The notes below the pieces were generated by a model. The model had not been told where the DNA came from. It worked only from the letters and a program-made list of their open reading frames with translations, and searched no databases. 64,000 nt of DNA from NCBI GenBank assembly GCA_026874595.1, contig CM049307.1:4859579-4923578 (forward strand), read 5' to 3'. The position numbers were made by a program, and so were the translations under genes. Source of the DNA: Sipunculus nudus (Eukaryota > Annelida > Sipuncula > Golfingiida > Sipunculidae). Shown here piece by piece: positions 39,201-50,500 of this stretch (positions within the stretch are counted from its first letter, which is position 1; each line of letters begins with the position of its first letter).

Positions 39201-41181
39201 TGTGTGCTAGGTGTTTGTCTACATGCTAGTTGTCTGTGTGCTAGGTGTTTTTCTGTGTGCTAGGTGTTTGTCTACATGCTAGGTGTTTGTCTGTGTGCTA
39301 GGTGTTTGTCTACATGCTAGTTGTTGTCTGTGTGCTAGGTGTTTGTCTACATGCAAGTTGTTGCCTATGCTAGGTGTTTGTCTGCATGAGAGGTGTTTTC
39401 TGTGTGCTGGGTGTTTGTCTACATGCTAGTTGTTGTCTGTGTGCTAGGTGTTTGTCTGTGTGCTAGGTGTTTGTCTACATGCTAGGTGTTTGTCTGTGTG
39501 CTAGGTGTTTGTCTACATGCTAGTTGTTGTCTGTGTGCTAGGTGTTTGTCTACATGCTAGTTGTTGCCTATGCTAGGTGTTTTTCTGCATGAGAGGTGTT
39601 TGTCTGTGTGCTAGGTGTTTGTCTACATGCTAGTTGTTGTCTGTGTGCTAGGTGTTTGTCTACATGCTAGTTGTTGCCTGTGCTAGGTGTTTGTCTGCAT
39701 GAGAGGTGTTTTCTGTGTGCTGGGTGTTTGTCTACATGCTAGTTGTTGTCTGTGTGCTAGGTGTTTGTCTGTGTGCTAGGTGTTTGTCTACATGCTAGGT
39801 GTTTGTCTGTGTGCTAGGTGTTTGTCTACATGCTAGTTGTTGTCTGTGTGCTAGGTGTTTGTCTACATGCTAGTTGTTGCCTATGCTAGGTGTTTGTCTG
39901 TATGAGAGGTGTTTTCTGTGTGCTGGGTGTTTGTCTACTTGCTAGTTGTTGTCTGTGTGCTAGGTGTTTGTCTACATGCTAGTTGTTGCCTATGCTAGGT
40001 GTTTGTCTGCATGAGAGGTGTTTTCTGTGTGCTAGGTGTTTGTCTACATGCTAGGTGTTTGTCTGTGTGCTAGATGTTTGTCTGCATGCTAGGATGTCAT
40101 AAATGACTCATTATATTGTTAGGTTGGGCTTTACTTTACTGGTTATCTCAACATAGGTATCTTGGAGCAGCTGATATATATTTCTTTACAAGTTATGATA
40201 ATGTAATGGTCTCCTCTCTATGCAACAAATTTTCTCTCAACCAAAGCTTAAAGACCCACCCGGAGTATAAAAAGGGCCCGCAAGATGGCGTAGCTGTCAG
40301 TCATGGACATTTAAATACCTGTCAAGACACATCACCCAAAATCATGAAAAAAGCCATCATACTTGAATTCTAGCCCATTTTCCAGTCTAATATTTGTCTG
40401 ACATACGCATTTTAACTCAAGGAATCAAATGTGACCATTAAAATTATCATACGTTATATATTTTCTTCAATATCTGACGATGTTGCTCACCAGCCGGTCA
40501 GCTGTCATTGCCGATCACCCGGCACCCCCCAGCTTGGAAAGACTGGATAATTTTAGTTTTATTGAGCGAGTTTCTCTCTCAGACATAACGTTCACATTAT
40601 TTACGCATCAAATATTATTATTCTCATTTTTGAAGTGATAAAATCAAGTATTTTTGTAGATTTCCCTAGTTCTAGTGCCGAGGCGGACTGTCAGATTGCA
40701 TAGGTTTGAAATGGCAGTTGGGAGGTCACGTGACATGAAACCCCAACGTAAACAATAACAGACTGCACGTGTTTTAGTGGGCGTTGTCTGATAATGTGCC
40801 TTCTCAAAACACAGTGGAATGAGAGTCGTTGTAATGAACCTCTACGTCCACTGAACTAATATTACTTATATTTCTGCTCATGAAGCACCTCATCGGGACA
40901 TATATCTGTTTAATTATTGTTACAAACTCAACTGATTGTTGACTACTGATTTTAAGAACATCAAAAGTTGGTAGAATGGGATTGTTTTTACTATGAAATT
41001 TAACAGAGACATTCATGAAATATTTTGAAACATAAATACCATAATTTCGTGCATATAGCAAAATATTGGAAATTTTGCACTGCCTCTGTAAATTAAGTAT
41101 TATTCATATTTTAAAATGAATTCTAAATAAATAGATTTATTTCCTGTTTAACAGAACAAATTAATCATCCTATGTCACCAC

Positions 41182-41235
<54 letters not shown>

Positions 41236-44200
41236 CAATCACTTAGACCACTTATTCTGATTAATTATTTGAACTTTTCTCTGTGTTGGTGAATGAAGTC
41301 TGCATGGTCAGTAAACATATTCAGCGAATAGCCATTCTGGGTTTGGTCCTTCGCCTAGTTAAAAAAAAAAAAATTCATACCAAGAATGCTATTGGTTTAT
41401 TTTTCCATCTGTCAGGATAAGGTCACCTAACTGTTGTAGTGTTCGCGGGATCTTTTGCGTAGAGAAATAGCAAACACAAAGGATTAGTCGTCAGTTGGTA
41501 GAGACAGAAGAATATTTTAAGATGCGTCTTATAGAAACCCAAAATGATTTTCATCATCACAAAACATAACCATGTTATACAAATATTAACTTAAAGAAGA
41601 AGTTTATTACTCAAATTTATGTTGTTTTTTTTTAAGTGTTAATCCGGTATGTTAGATAAGGAATGGGTCCTGTACATGTACCGGTAACTATGTGTGTGTG
41701 CCGAATTTTGTAGCAATAATATAAATAACATGTATAACTTATATATCACTTTAAAATATTTTTTATTAAAAAAAAAGTTTTGCCTAAATTACCCACTTTA
41801 TTTGTTCTGCATTGCTAAAAGATGTATAATCTTTTTATGCAACAATGCTTGTTTAACGATCAGCTTCATTTTTTTAACATTCTCTAGCGAGGTGTCATTA
41901 AAAACATAGATGTTCACGTTTACAGCATTAAAAACATCAGGTTTGTTCATGCAGGTTTCCCTCACCGGGTTAAAGCACTTTGAAAAATATGTACGTTTTC
42001 AGTAAGGTTATTTTATTACCCCTTTTTTCTGTTTGTCTTTTATAACTTCAAGGAAACCTTGAGGAAAGAGAAGTCTTGTGACAAGGATTTGGTTTAATTT
42101 TCACTTGCAAATGTAGGATTCTTCTTGCACGTCTTCTTCACTGCTCTTGGTTCTATAGATATTTGTTCATCATATTTCAAAGCACACACTGATAGATACA
42201 TTCATGTAGGTATGCATGTGTGTAAATATACATATACATCATGTATACCCAAACTTTTTTTTTTTTTTGGCAGGGGGAGTTTTTATTTTTCTTTGCAGAG
42301 AATCACACACCTGGGACTCCAAGCCATCTCATTTCAGATATGAACCCATAACAAACCTCCTCCAAGTGTCATCCAATATCATATTGCCTCATGGGATGAC
42401 ACTACTGTATTTTTGACATATAGGCCTACTGCTCGTCATAACAAACTTTCATTTGTATGTGCACGCACGCGTTGAACTTATGTTAGTTACATTGTTGCAT
42501 ATCAAAACCGCAATGTTACAAGTTCAAGAGGCATACAAAATACCTGAAAATAAAAATACACATTCTGTGAATTTATATTCATTTCTTCTCATGTAAAGTA
42601 ACAACAATAAAAGTCCAGTGTATGTATCTGGTAAAAATGGGGATATTTCGTAAAAGAAAAAGTTGGCTGACATGTGGTCGATAATCAGAAAAACCAAATC
42701 AGGCTAATAATATTCTCAATGGAGACAATGTGTAAATTGAAGTTATAGTGTCATATTACATATTTTCTATCAAAATAATTCTTGATGACAAAACTTTCAG
42801 AATCTTCGAAGTCAAACGAAGTCTTGATTGAGCGAACTCCGCAAGTGCAATAAACAAAAATCTGTCTGACAATAAATATAATTTTATACCTTCATGCCGA
42901 TATACCAAAATGAAACAAAACGTTAAAATTAATTCAATAGGCCTGCGTCTACAAAACTGCATATAAAGCGCGGTAATCATACGTGCCGGTCATTTGCATT
43001 TTTTTTCCACTGCCGCCGGCCATGTACGTTTTTCTACTGTCGTGCGTGGACTGTTATTACAGTATATAAAGGACTCATATTTAAAAGAAATTAATGTAAT
43101 GGCCACTAATACGCCTACCTTGTTCACTCGATGTGTCATTTTATAAATTCCTACAAACAAACGTGTTAAAGAATTACTGCGTACATCACTCGATCGGCCA
43201 TGCACCCCCCAGTGTCAACATGTGCGAGTTCGCGTTTCGAGGTCATGTCAAACCGGAAGGCTGACATAATCCCACAATCCAAAGGAACATTAAAGTTCTT
43301 GGACTTGTGGAGTAGCGCTGAGGAACCAAAATTAATGCTTTTTTAGCTCAGCTGACTATAAGTCATCTGAGCTATAGTCGTGGTCCATTGTCCGTCGTCT
43401 GTCCGTCCGTCCGTCCGTCCGTCCGTAGATGTGGCACATTTTGAAACCGTAAGACCTAGGAATCCAAAATTCGGCATAATGTTAGATGTCCCCAAGATCT
43501 CCTACCAAGCCGAAAACTGGGTCTTTGCAACTTCGTTCCTTTGAGAAATTAAGGAAAAACCTCAATTTTTTTATTAAAAACCTATTTTCACACTTCAGGA
43601 CTGCCTAATATTAAAACCACTCATCTGTTTTTCCTCATATTTACCATATGTATTCCTCTATATAGTTCCTATGTACATGCCAGAAATTATGTCTGTATTA
43701 TTTAATTTAAAAAAGTTATGGGCCCAAACATAATGCATTTTGTAAAAAATCAGGAAAGATATTTGATCACTTAACACAAAAAATGTTAAAGCTATCAACC
43801 TTTTTTCCAGTAATATAACTTTAATTAATCAAAATTAAATTGTATACCCAAAATTAGATGAAAATCTTTTAAATTTTCTAAAATGTTAATAAAAATAAAA
43901 AATTGGTACCTTAAATTTTGCCCAACTTTGACCATGGCACGTTTTTTTCCTGTATGTACTGTGGATTTAATTTTCACAGCACGTTTTTGTTAGCATTTCA
44001 ACTGTTAACACCAAAAATTTGAAACCAGTTGATCAAAAACTGTAGATTTTAATAAGTTTTCAAGCACCATGTAACATATTGTTTACACAAAGCTAGTGTT
44101 ATGCAGTTTGCAAGAGCTCAGCTCCCCAGCTTCAGCTCTTAGTTCCTTAAATTCGGCATACAGTTAGATGTCCCAAATTCCCCTACCATGCCAAGAATTT

Positions 44201-47200
44201 GGTCACTAGGACTTAATACCTTCGAGATATTAATGAAAAACTTCATTTTTCCATTAAAAACCCATTGTTACACTTCAAGACTGCCTAATATCAAAACCAC
44301 TGATCTGACTTTAATCATAAATACTATACATATTTTTCATTCTCTATCCACATGCCAGAATGATGTCAGTATTGCGTAATTGTTTTAAGTTATGGGCCCA
44401 AACATAATGCACTTTGTAAAAAATTAAGAAATATATTTACTCCCTTAACAAGGGCATTGCTGAAGCTAGAGATTTTTTTGTCAGGGATGTAACATTATTT
44501 AATCAAGATTCAATTGAATACCCAAAATTAGTTCTGAATTTTTCAAATTTTATAAGTTATTAGTATAAATATAAAATTAGTACCTTAAATTTTGCCCAAC
44601 TGTGACCATGGCACGTTTGTGTCCTGTGAGCACTGTTGATATAATTTTCATAACATGCACACATTAGGATTTCAGCTTTTTAGTTTAGAAAGCTGAAAGA
44701 AATTGGCCAAAAATTGTAGCTTTTATTAATGTTTTTTATGAGACCCTATCAGACTTTGGCTCTCTCCAGCCCCTCTTGAGTCACCTGTATGTTGACCTTG
44801 TTGACCTTTCATCAAATTATGCACGCTTGAGGCGAGGCATACAGGAATCCAGGCAGCTTATGGCCAGCCACAGTTGATCCAGGTGTCCAACTTAACTCAT
44901 CTAGTAGTTTTAACCAACAACATAACAATAAACAATAAATTAATACATTTTTATTGGTTTTTAATAACAAATTAAAGAAAAATATAAAAGGAATTTGTTA
45001 GTTTATAATAACAGGAAATTAACTTGCAGTTACTGATGATATAAGAATCTTGTATCGATGGGTAGAATGTCACTTATTCCAAATAACACCATGCAGTCAC
45101 CTATGGCATTTTTCAGTTCAATTTTAATGATAAAGAAGTAAATCATATTATTCATTACTAATCATTAGGGATCATATGAAGGAAATTAATGATAGACAAA
45201 GATGCAGTTGATAATATTAATCTAGATTCCTACTGTGTCTAGTGTGTACATTTATGTGAAATTAGTCCAAAATGATTTTTTTACAGTTATTTTTTAATAT
45301 AAATAAAAGCCATAAAACCAGGTACTTATGATCATTATTTAAATGTGTGAATTTTGTATATTCTGGATTCTCAACATCATTGGTTGGTGAAACTGAATAA
45401 ATACCAGACATGGTGCGAATACTTTGTAGTTGTATTTAAATACAAATATGATTATGTACTCCATTATAAAATTTCTTGCATAAAGAATAGGAATTCAGGT
45501 AAAAATGAAAGTATATGGATACTAGTGCAAATACTTTCAAAATGTATTCATGAATGCATTCATGAATATATTCTTTAATATTATATTAATAATCATATCA
45601 GTTATATTTCATTTAAAAAAATCATATGATTCTCTTATTATTTTTTATAAAAATTATATTTGGGACAATATTTGTAATTTTTTTTAATAAATAGTTAAAC
45701 TCTTATATTATATGTTCTGCTTATAAGTTATATGGCCAAGTCAAAATCTGTGTGACAATAGTACTCCATTTGTTAAAAAAATAAATGAAATCAATCCTCT
45801 TCCCTGTCTCCAAAGGTACTATCAAAATCATACATAAGCTAAACAACAACATCTCATAATACAGCTTATATTTATTACCACACAAAACCAGCATGTGCCT
45901 CATTTCTAAATAATATTTTTTCATCATATATAACAGCTGAGCGTCGTGACCCATAGGTCCCTTGTTTACATTTAATGAGGATACATTTCTGGTCATTCGC
46001 TGGTTATATAATCCTGCACTGCAGTAATCTGCCGAGCTCACGCAAGTACACATGCTAGATATTGTTGCCAAACACCATGTCACTCCACCTCCATTACCAT
46101 ATAAGGTAGACGCGCACCGCGCATGCGACCCGATCCCGCCGGATCGGGTGGTGGGTCTTTAAGAAGCAGTGGCTAAGAAAGAATCCAACTGTGTCACATG
46201 TTCCACACATGATCAGCACAATGTGACCACAGTTTACTTAGTACACGTTTTCATCACCAGGTGGCACCACAATCTGATCCAGTGTGTTATTTTTTCATAT
46301 TCCCTTTAATAGTGTCATCAGGATATTGTGTATGAGGACCTTTTCCGTTGTTAAAAGGAATCACTACTGATCTGTTAGTTTGCACGTGTTGATATTACAA
46401 ACATTGTATTGCTTCTTTCAGGTCTAAGGAGCTGAGACCAGAGGCAAAGAATTTCAAAATATTTTTTGTGCATACAGTAAGTGAGTTTTCATTATGATTC
46501 TATTATAGGAAACCAGTGGTTATCTGGTATATTACTAAAGGACACTTTGCAAGTTAATTTACAGGGGTAAACTTAGAAATATTTCTATTTATATGTTTAA
46601 TGGTCAGACGTAATGGTACGCACAAATGTGAATCAGTGTCAGTATTTGATGGAGGACTTTGTGATATTGTAAGGACAGCCTGGGTAGCACGGAAAACACT
46701 TAAAACACCTCATCAAGGAAAGTGGGCAGTTCATGTATTATAAAGCATTTTATTGAGGGTTGTCAAATTAAAATTGTTCTGAACAATAAAACTTGAGACT
46801 CCTTGTTAACACAGTTGTCTAAAGGCCAAAACACACTGGCGCGGGCGGCCATTGAGACTCCTTCTTAACACAGTTGTCTAAAAGCCAAAACACAGGCACG
46901 GGGGGCTTGCTTGCACCATGCAGCAAAAATCACTTCCCTATCTATGACTTATGGCAAAATATACTGGTGAGGGCAGCAAGTGTGTGGCACGCAGGTGGCC
47001 ACGCAGCGAGTTTCTGCAATCGCTACCGGAGCAATTTGTGCCGCGCTATGCCACATGTGGATTTCTTGTGAATATATATTGCATCTGTTGAAAATCTAGT
47101 AAAATGCATTTAATTTACACCTTATTTATTTGTTTGTGTCAATATATAGTAAAGTATATAAGTAAATAACATATAACAGCTATACATAGACATAAGCATG

Positions 47201-47487
47201 TTTATATATATTTCTTTGATATGTAATTTACAAGCATATATATACACATAGAAACATTGTTATATATATATTAAATCATAATTATTATTCACTGAGTGAT
47301 ATCATTACTATTTTATGGAATTAATGCTATACAAGGCAGGGCTCGAAGAACAGGACAGGACACTCTCAAAAACTAGTGGTCCTCCTGTATAAATTAGTTG
47401 CCCCCCGTAAAGTTTTTGTCCACATTTATCAGTGCATAAAAGAAAAGTCTTTTCTTGGTTTTAAGTAAGGTGTCACACGAAATGAAA

Positions 47488-47561
<74 letters not shown>

Positions 47562-50500
47562 GGTATTTTATTGTGGCTGTTTTAGGTTTGTGAACTACAA
47601 GAATAAATTTCAAATAATTTGAAGACCAACAATATTGGGCTTTGTTTTGTTGTTTCTTTTTTTGATTATCTTTGGTCAGTGTAGTAATGTTATGAGCACA
47701 TTTATTAATATAATAAATTAAGGTTAAAACAGACATAAGTTATTACACAGACTAGTTGTAAGGAATGCTGTGTTTTAATAATTTTGACTGATTTCGGCGT
47801 GAACACCCGTGCCAGTGGCACCTTCAGTTTCACTGACGCCGTCAGTGACAGAGCCCGTCACACCAGGGCACGACGAAGTTTTGCTACATTTTGCTGGCTT
47901 AGTAAAAAACCTAAATAAGTCAGTCTGATTCTGATCTGACCTCTTTAAATTTGAATGGTCCATTGTTTGCTGAATATATGCCTGAGATCCACAACAAGAC
48001 GCTGACAAGACGATGATAATCGCAAGCTTGATTATGGAGGCAAAGGAATAGTGTTAAAATTACAAAAAGACAAGAGAATTCTCGGAGTACAGAGATCTGT
48101 AATTTGTGGACAGCGTGTTTTTAAATTAGTTTAAACTTTGATATTAAAATCCTTATTTTACATTTAAACGAAATTAAACTGTGAAAATAGAAAGATATTT
48201 TGAATATAACTTACCTTTTTGAGATTTATATTTTATATCCTTTAAATAAAAATGTAGCTCCATAAATTAACACAGACCCTTCGCTATTTAAACGTGCTCA
48301 GAATTAATACTATATATAACCGACAGACGGCGCCAAAGACAACCTCGGCACATTCGGCTTTCCTCGGGTATCATTAGAAATCGACCAAGGACGTCCGGTA
48401 TAAGACGAAAGAGCCGACAAGAGAACACAGCTGACATCAATTTAAGTCTTACATCGTCCAAGAACCCTTAAAAATTTACAGCGATGTTTTGTTTAATGGC
48501 CAACAGCGGTTTCATATCAGTACTTTACATTGTCAGTAAATGAGACTGGTGGACACTTATAGTTCTCTTAACGGACATGACTCTCTGGCGGACGTTGCCA
48601 TGAGCAAATACCGTCGCCCCCCAGATTTTTAGCCCGGCTCAGACGTCGGACGGCCTGATTCTTCGAGCCCTGCAGGGTATTTTTTAAGATAAAAATATAC
48701 AATACCACAATCGATATTCCACAGCGACTCCATAAAATTTGCCACGTGCCACCTGCGCCAGTCTCTTTTGAAAATCCTGCGTACCTACAGCGTGAAAGCA
48801 TGCCGCACACCTGCCGACCATTCCAGTGTGTTTTGGCCTTAAAAGTGAAGACCAACCTCCCTCCACCTGAGGGGTGTTTTTACATCTTTTTATGACATGT
48901 TTTACAACTGTTAAACCTACAGACCCACAAATCTTCAGATGGTTTACAATTTCCTTGAGATATCTGCTGGAAAAATTATAGTATCCCCAGACAAAGCTGG
49001 GGGATACTGTGGTTTTATGATGGTCTTGCCGCTGCCCCAGATAAATCTTGTCTGTGTAATAACTCTAAAAATATTTCATGGATCTTTAGCAAACTGGACG
49101 TGTGCATTGATATGTATTAGAGGACAAAGCCTAATTAAAATGGAGTCATGACCTCTAGTAAAAGAATGACCTTGACCTTGAATATGTCTGTTTTAGGGAA
49201 AAATCACAAAAATTCTTTAATATCTAAAGAAATCTTGCATGGATTGATCCAAAAAGCTAATTGACCAAAGAATGTTGTACGGCATGTACCAGACACTGGT
49301 GGTGCCACTTTTTATTCTTTTCTTTGTTTTTTTACCTTTTAATACCCCAATCATTGCCACTTGACAGTACTGTGAGCATTATAAGTAAAAATCTCATGGA
49401 CATTGGATGAGGTATATTTAAAATGGGGGCATGACTTTGACTATGAGAGTGGCCTTGACCTTGAATATTTCCATACTAGTCCGGCAGCCAAAGGTAATTT
49501 TCGTGGCTAACTTTGTTTCATGGTCTTAAGTTTTTTTTTTTGTGGATTTTGTTTGCCCGCATATCAGGTGTGAAAAATATGTTGGTTGGCCCTCTGTCAG
49601 CCTTAGGCAATTTTTGCTAATTAGCATAAAACAAAATGCCCGCCAGAATAATGCGAAAATAGCAAAAATGCCATAAATACCTTTACATTCAACAGAGATG
49701 GTCATCCATTACATGTATTCTGGGGTATTATGACTCAGAGAATTCATTTTTGGTATTGCTTTAGTCATAACGATCACCATTTTCAATGTATTTTTTCTCC
49801 CATTTAAAAAAAAAGTGTAAATATACTGAACACATGATTTGGTTAGTACATATGTTCAAAGCAGTTCTGAAGATCGAGGGTAATAAATTGAACTAAATAA
49901 ATACTAAGGTAGAGTTGAAGATGAAATGATCAAACATTCTGAAAATCAGCTGTTATACTTTATAAAAAATAATATGCTTTTTGGTTACATGTGTTTGCAT
50001 ATAATATTAAAGGGACATGCATAACAAAAGATTATGTAAGGTTTTTGTAAAGTGTATCATGAAGGGTGTACATACGAACAGACAAAGCTGTGTCATGCAT
50101 TGAAAACTCACCAGTCTCTCAAAAATATTTTTATATGATTATAGCGAGGTCGAGTCGCATTTCAGACAGCTGGGTCATACCTGAAGCCCCTCCCCCTTCT
50201 CCTTGACTTTCATCCAGTCTTTACATATTTTGTCAAAGGTTATCTAATTGGGGACTTCCATATGTTGCCGATAACATTAACAGACTTGGGATGTATATTT
50301 TTATTTTTTGCTTCCCTAACTTCCCTGGTTTGTTATTTGTTTGCTCTGTCTATATCAGCATCTTCAGTACAAATTTTGAAGAGGAATAGGGTGATACACT
50401 AGAAACAACCCTTTTAATTTTGAAGATGATTCTGATCACCACCATGAGATTTCTCTATCCCAACCGAGGCTTATGGTAATTTTTTTGGCGCCAATTACAG

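Larger units (their letters stand above)
40252..46158. mobile_element. Candidate TTAA-flanked (piggyBac-type) non-autonomous element, 5.9 kb
   Basis: TTAA at 40248-40251 is followed by AGACCCACC (40252-40260). The reverse complement GGTGGGTCT (46150-46158) is followed by TTAA (46159-46162). After the 9-bp repeat both ends continue with a CCG motif (with a 3-bp shift). A TTAA target duplication is the signature of the piggyBac superfamily. No transposase-length open frame lies between; the interior is AT-rich and holds a (TA)n tract and another inserted element. A 9-bp inverted repeat can arise by chance, so this is a candidate only. Confidence 0.4.
47337..48672. mobile_element. hAT-like element nested in the previous one
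   Basis: CAGGGCTCGAAGAA at 47337-47350 is mirrored by TTCTTCGAGCCCTG at 48659-48672. Termini starting CAGGG fit hAT-superfamily transposons, and CAGGGCTCGAA ends are, as I recall, frequent in marine invertebrates. No convincing 8-bp target duplication is visible (ATACAAGG left, CAGGGTAT right). It contains a (TA)n tract and one short minus-strand open frame. Probably non-autonomous or decayed. Confidence 0.5.
46821..48844. mobile_element. Inverted-repeat element with AAGGCCAAAACACACTGG ends
   Basis: AAGGCCAAAACACACTGG near 46822 is exactly mirrored by CCAGTGTGTTTTGGCCTT near 48823-48840. The left end is partly duplicated at about 46878 (AAAGCCAAAACACA). Its inner part holds a second element (47337-48672). 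No transposase is present. The family is not recognised. Confidence 0.6.

Noticed and set aside
40116-40373. 85-codon + strand frame overlapping a TATAAAAAGG motif
   Set aside because: The frame begins in unique intron DNA before the candidate element end and has no family resemblance. The ATG after the TATA-like motif is followed by GCG and a stop.
42765-43205. Short minus-strand frames in a GC-richer patch
   Set aside because: Under 75 codons, with no recognisable domain, and within the candidate TTAA element.
45721-46083. 120-codon minus-strand frame
   Set aside because: It spans a dispersed-repeat end fragment and AT-rich DNA and shows no recognisable motif or splice-consistent continuation.
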